NCBI RefSeq assembly: GCF_003201875.1
Contig: NZ_QJKD01000001.1
Span: forward strand, 621,634-685,633
From: Hungatella effluvii
GTDB taxonomy: Bacteria > Bacillota > Clostridia > Lachnospirales > Lachnospiraceae
Direction: 5' to 3'
DNA length: 64,000 nt
The position numbers and the translations under genes are program-made. Shown here piece after piece: positions 60,551 to 64,000 of this stretch. The notes below the pieces were generated by a model. That model made no database searches. It was not told the origin of the DNA and saw only the letters and a program-made list of their open reading frames with translations. How positions within the stretch are numbered: the first letter of the stretch is position 1; each line of letters begins with the position of its first letter.

Positions 60551-61207
60551 TCACTTTATGACTATCCCCAGCCGCTTCGCCAGTTCCGCCGCCTGGTATA
60601 AATCCATGACCGCCCCCCGCACCTCAGAACACTCATCGGAAAGCACCAGCCCCTTGATATCGCAGGTGGTAAAGTCCATTCCTTTAAGGGGAGTCTTAAA
60701 AAAGCTGGCATTCTGAAGCCTGACCTGACTGAACGTAACGCCTTTGCACTTGCACTGCGCGAAATTACCATTTTCTAAATCGGCATCTTCCACCCGGAAA
60801 GATTCCAGCTTCGAATCGTCTAAATTCAAATACTGCATACTGCAGTCCGTGATCGTCACATCCTTTAAGCTGCTCTCTGTCATCCTGGCCCCCGTCCCCT
60901 TTGACCGCTGAAATGACACCCGTCTGAGAAAGCTGTCGCGGAACAGACAGTTGGAAAAGTTACAGGAGATAAACATCACATCGCTGAATTCCGCCTTTTC
61001 AAAATTACACCTCTCAAAACTGCAGTTTTCAAACTTTACTCTGGAAAAACACAGGCCGGAAAAATCTTCCTCCTGCGCAGTCATATTCTTTAAATATGCA
61101 TTCTGGATCCGCTCGTCCTCTTCCCTGCTTTGATGAAGAAACTCCGTCTCCTCCGACACAAGTTCATATACTTCGGGCAGCCACGGCTCCGCCAGTTTAA
61201 TTCCCGC
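60551..61207 (-). CDS. Pentapeptide repeat protein
   Basis: A 218-residue protein whose region from about 60 to 200 is built of A(D/N)Lxx-type five-residue repeats (CSFERCNFEKAEFSDVMFIS, NCLFRDSFLRRVSFQ), forming a right-handed quadrilateral beta helix. Some relatives mimic DNA and protect gyrase; most have no known role. The ATG at 61207 follows GGAAGGAATAAGCGT. Confidence 0.85.
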   Translation of the reverse strand, partial: AGIKLAEPWLPEVYELVSEETEFLHQSREEDERIQNAYLKNMTAQEEDFSGLCFSRVKFENCSFERCNFEKAEFSDVMFISCNFSNCLFRDSFLRRVSFQRSKGTGARMTESSLKDVTITDCSMQYLNLDDSKLESFRVEDADLENGNFAQCKCKGVTFSQVRLQNASFFKTPLKGMDFTTCDIKGLVLSDECSEVRGAVMDLYQAAELAKRLGIVIK

Positions 61208-61405
61208 CATACGCTTATTCCTTCCTTTCTGACACGTTCTGAATTGCACGATGCTCATAGTATATCATAAACACAACATTCGCAAAAGACCTGACTGCTT
61301 CCGCATACTCATACTCCAGTAATTCCCGCAGGAAATGTCAAGATTATATTTCTTATTTACGTTAAGATCATCTCATCAATCATCCAACACAGGAGGTATT
61401 CATTT

Positions 61406-62530
61406 ATGAAATCAATCACAACACGAACGCTGGAACTGAAAGGAAGCAGTTATGAGATCGGACAGGCGCTGGGACGCATGGCAGCCTCCATTCCTCCGAT
61501 GAAGAATTACTATACATCCGGATATGAAAACTTCGGTGAAGCCGAAGCCAGGCAGGCGGAAACGCTGTTTGCCCGTTGGTGCCCGGGACTCAATGAGGAG
61601 CTTTCCGGTTTCGCCGGCGAACTGAACGTCCCTCTGGAATCTGTCATCTATTATGCCATGACCTATTTAAAGCCTAACTGCAGTCACTTAGCCCTGCTGC
61701 CGTCCAAATCCTCGAACGGACACCCGCTTATTGCACGCAACTATGAATTCAACGACGAACTGGAGGATTTCCAGTTGATTAAAACCAGTGTGGAAGGGAA
61801 ATATACGCATATGGGCACCAGTGTCTTAAGCTTTGGACGGGAGGATGGCTTCAATGACCAGGGGCTGGCCGTCACCATGAGCTCCTGCGGATTTCCGGTC
61901 GGCGCCGACAAATGTATGCGCCGGCCTGCATTGGAGGGCCTGCAGTACTGGGCGGTTATCCGATCGCTTCTGGAAAACTGCCGCGATACCAGGGAGGCGC
62001 TCCTCTTTTTAAAGGGCATGCCCATCGCCTACAATCTCAATCTGATTCTGCTGGACCGTTCCGGAAATGGCGCCCTGGTAGAAACACTGGATGGCAGAAT
62101 GGCGGTCCGTCAGCTGGATGAAACCTCCCCGCTTTCCTACACCCACGCCGCCAACCATGCCGTAATCCATGAACTGGCATCCTTAGAACCGGAGGCCATG
62201 GTTCATTCCCTGAAGCGGTATGACTATATTAAGAGCATTGCAGACAGCGCGGAAACACTCACGGTCAGCCAGTTAAAATCCATGCTTCTGGCTCCCTATC
62301 CAAACGGGCTGTGCTGCCGTTTCTATCAGGATTTCTTTGGCACAACAAAAAGCATGATCATCGACCCGATGGATGGTATAATAGAATTATGCTGGGGTGG
62401 ACGGGCAGAAAACGGCTGGCATACGTACCGGCTGAGCGATCCGCTCCCCGCTTCGGAAGAAGTGATCTCCATCTCCTGTGAACCCGCGGCTCCGGATATG
62501 TTCCGTTTCGTCCCGAATCCATTCGCATAA
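61406..62530 (+). CDS. C45 family (acyltransferase-like) Ntn hydrolase
   Basis: A 374-residue protein of the C45/penicillin acyltransferase-like and choloylglycine hydrolase-related superfamily, which cleaves or transfers acyl groups by an N-terminal Cys after autoprocessing. The likely nucleophile is Cys92 in LKPNCSHL, with the following GHPLIARNYEFN typical of the family and GFNDQGLAVTMSSCG near 150. No signal peptide. Start after AGGAGGTATTCATTT. It precedes an AraC/GyrI-like regulator, possibly in one unit. Confidence 0.85.
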   Translation: MKSITTRTLELKGSSYEIGQALGRMAASIPPMKNYYTSGYENFGEAEARQAETLFARWCPGLNEELSGFAGELNVPLESVIYYAMTYLKPNCSHLALLPSKSSNGHPLIARNYEFNDELEDFQLIKTSVEGKYTHMGTSVLSFGREDGFNDQGLAVTMSSCGFPVGADKCMRRPALEGLQYWAVIRSLLENCRDTREALLFLKGMPIAYNLNLILLDRSGNGALVETLDGRMAVRQLDETSPLSYTHAANHAVIHELASLEPEAMVHSLKRYDYIKSIADSAETLTVSQLKSMLLAPYPNGLCCRFYQDFFGTTKSMIIDPMDGIIELCWGGRAENGWHTYRLSDPLPASEEVISISCEPAAPDMFRFVPNPFA

Positions 62531-62606
62531 CCTTAAAATTCAGCCAGATTGTACCAACATACGCTGTCTACTCGTGCCGCCTGACCTGGCAGAAAGGAGC
62601 CTGACC

Positions 62607-63485
62607 ATGGACTATTTAAAAGCGCTGGAACGCGCTATCCTCTACATCGAAAATCATCTGGGCGAAGACATCAAAGTCGAAGACGCGGCTGCCGCGGCCG
62701 GATACTCCTACTACCACTTTACCCGGCAGTTTAATGCCCTGCTGGGTGAAAGTGTGGGCAGTTACATCCGGAAGCGGCGGATCGCCAAAGCCGCCAAGGA
62801 GCTGCTCTATACGGACAAGCGGATCCTCGATATCGCTTTAGACTGCGGATTCGAGTCTGCGGAAAGCTTCAGCCGCGCCTTTAAGTCGCTTTACCTCACC
62901 AGCCCGGTCTCCTACCGGAAGAACCGGCTCGATCTGTTCATCGGATCCAAGCCGCAGCTGGAGGGCGAACGCCTCGCCCACATCACGAAGAACCTGACGG
63001 TCCATCCCGTCATTGTGGAACTGCCCGATATCATGGCCGCCGGTCTGCGCGGCAGCACCACGCTGAACGATAACGTGCTGCCCGGCCTCTGGGCTGCCTT
63101 TATGGAAATGTCTCAACAGATTCCCCACCAGATACCCGGCGGGAGAGGCTTCGGCATCTGCGAAGCCTGCGGCCAGGGCAACACGCTCTACAGCATGAAT
63201 GGGGATGTTCTCTTCTCAGAGGTCGCAGCGGTAGAGGTGAGCAGCTTTGACGGCCTCCCTGCGCCATTTGTTCCAAAGATCATAAAAGGAGGGCGCTACG
63301 CGGTGTTCACACACACCGGCAGCCTCTCCCTCCTTCAGGACAGCTATTCTTATATCTGGGGCACCTGGTTTCTCGGAACGAATGAGAAACTGGATGCGCG
63401 GGAAGATTTTGAAGTATACGATCAGCGCTTTTCAGGATATGACAACCCGGAATCCCAGATTGATCTCTATATCCCAATTCTCTAG
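62607..63485 (+). CDS. AraC family regulator with GyrI-like effector domain
   Basis: A 292-residue regulator with an N-terminal AraC helix-turn-helix pair (VEDAAAAAGYSYYHFTRQFN, ILDIALDCGFESAESFSRAF) and a C-terminal GyrI-like domain (about 110-290). The ATG at 62607 follows AAAGGAGCCTGACC; a longer frame from 62478 overlaps the hydrolase gene and is rejected. It shares architecture with the gene at 59565 and may control the C45 hydrolase just upstream. Confidence 0.9.
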   Translation: MDYLKALERAILYIENHLGEDIKVEDAAAAAGYSYYHFTRQFNALLGESVGSYIRKRRIAKAAKELLYTDKRILDIALDCGFESAESFSRAFKSLYLTSPVSYRKNRLDLFIGSKPQLEGERLAHITKNLTVHPVIVELPDIMAAGLRGSTTLNDNVLPGLWAAFMEMSQQIPHQIPGGRGFGICEACGQGNTLYSMNGDVLFSEVAAVEVSSFDGLPAPFVPKIIKGGRYAVFTHTGSLSLLQDSYSYIWGTWFLGTNEKLDAREDFEVYDQRFSGYDNPESQIDLYIPIL

Positions 63486-63508
63486 TACTGCATTACACAA
63501 TGCAGTAC
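63485..63508. repeat. Perfect hairpin between convergent genes
   Basis: GTACTGCATT (63485-63494) and AATGCAGTAC (63499-63508) form a 10-base perfect stem with an ACAC loop, starting in the AraC stop codon. It lacks a T-run, so it may be a weak terminator only. Confidence 0.4.
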
Positions 63509-63524
63509 CAGCACCTCGCCGCGC

Positions 63525-64000
63525 TCATCTCCAGCGCAGCTCACACAGACCGCACGCGGGCATGGACAGCCTTACAAGGCTCTCTCCCCCGTTCCACTCC
63601 ATGGTCTCCGTCACTTCACCGCGGCAGTTTTTCACGGTAACCGACACCGCCCTTTCCGGATCCAGAATCAGTATTTGCTCCTGGGCGTGCAGGGCGTTGA
63701 CAAAGTAAGTGATTTCCTTCTTCCCAGCCGGACGGATCACTCTTCCCGCGGAATAGTGAACCAGAATCTCCTCCGTTTCATTTTCCACGCTCACCTCCGG
63801 ATAGAGGTTTTCCGGCTCCTTCGCATGGATCACAGTCGTCTGCAGCAGTGCTCTGTGCTGTCTCATGAAATCCAGCCAGAACCGGAGCATCTCCGTAATC
63901 CCATCTTCCAGATCCGCCAGGCGGACCGATATCTGGGGAACACCAAACAGACAGCTTAAAACCTGTATGGCTGCGGCCTCCGGGGTCTCCCCACGGTTCC
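63525..64000 (-). CDS. Alpha-galactosidase-like protein (GH36), C-terminal part
   Basis: The last 158 residues of a larger protein whose N-terminal part lies beyond the window. LSCLFGVPQISVRLADLEDG followed by MLRFWLDFMRQHRALL matches the end of the catalytic domain of GH36 alpha-galactosidases, and the rest is a C-terminal beta domain with VHYSAGRVIRP. The active-site residues are not in view. A Met at 63890 should not be taken as the start because the frame is open to the window edge. Confidence 0.75.
   Translation of the reverse strand, partial: NRGETPEAAAIQVLSCLFGVPQISVRLADLEDGITEMLRFWLDFMRQHRALLQTTVIHAKEPENLYPEVSVENETEEILVHYSAGRVIRPAGKKEITYFVNALHAQEQILILDPERAVSVTVKNCRGEVTETMEWNGGESLVRLSMPACGLCELRWR

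Noticed and set aside
1..64000. tRNA, rRNA, prophage and complete insertion sequence
   Set aside because: No cloverleaf, rRNA stretch, integrase, transposase or phage structural gene was recognised on either strand by eye; a tRNA or IS search program would settle this.

Overview
The window looks like a chromosomal segment of a spore-forming, anaerobic gut Firmicute, most likely Lachnospiraceae of the Enterocloster/Hungatella type. This is an inference from the complete spoIIIA sporulation operon, the Firmicute-type lipoproteins and AGGAGG ribosome binding sites, the mid-range GC content, and the many dicarboxylate and peptide transporters and AraC/LysR/GntR regulators. No rRNA, tRNA, prophage or insertion sequence was recognised. 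Most genes lie on the minus strand.

Layout. 1-3672: a gallate-type UbiX/LpdD/UbiD decarboxylase operon with a divergent LysR gene. 3743-8120: an Asp23/Gls24 gene and a YclNOPQ-like siderophore importer with a DtxR-like operator. 8465-14033: spoIIIAA to spoIIIAH, with a candidate sigma-E promoter. 14204-15715: a YARHG lipoprotein. 15813-17660: a 25-repeat type I-C CRISPR array with an intact leader but no cas genes nearby. 17681-18199: a flavin reductase. 18524-24926: a five-gene operon (Tm-1-like ATP-binding protein, PEP-hydrolase-like barrel, SLC13 transporter, thioredoxin-reductase-like flavoprotein, arylsulfotransferase). 25312-28651: a small operon headed by a regulator that fuses the same PEP-hydrolase-like barrel to an AraC domain. 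28806-37736: accessory genes (ROK regulator and acetyltransferase, a tandem active/inactive aspartoacylase-like pair, an ECF sigma factor with an ABC exporter, a methyltransferase). 37991-44824: a LysR-linked operon with a DASS transporter, AprAB-like ferredoxin and flavoprotein, cysteine desulfidase-like protein and opine dehydrogenase-like protein. 45208-49688: a TPP-riboswitch thiamine operon (thiM, thiE, HAD phosphatase, thiD, cytX). 49776-51445: a hicB antitoxin remnant and a Schlafen/AlbA-type gene bracketed by a duplicated terminator. 51460-59426: an Opp-type ABC importer with an isocitrate lyase/PEP mutase-family enzyme, a cupin and a divergent GntR regulator. 59565-64000: two AraC/GyrI-like regulators, a pentapeptide-repeat protein, a C45-type hydrolase and the end of a GH36 alpha-galactosidase-like gene.

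The least explained parts are the arylsulfotransferase/Tm-1/PEP-hydrolase operon together with its putative barrel-AraC fusion regulator and tandem upstream repeats, the aspartoacylase-like enzyme/pseudoenzyme pair, and the DASS/AprAB-like/opine dehydrogenase operon. Many start codons given here are shorter than the longest open frame because a strong ribosome binding site or a translational overlap points to the internal start; these cases are noted.
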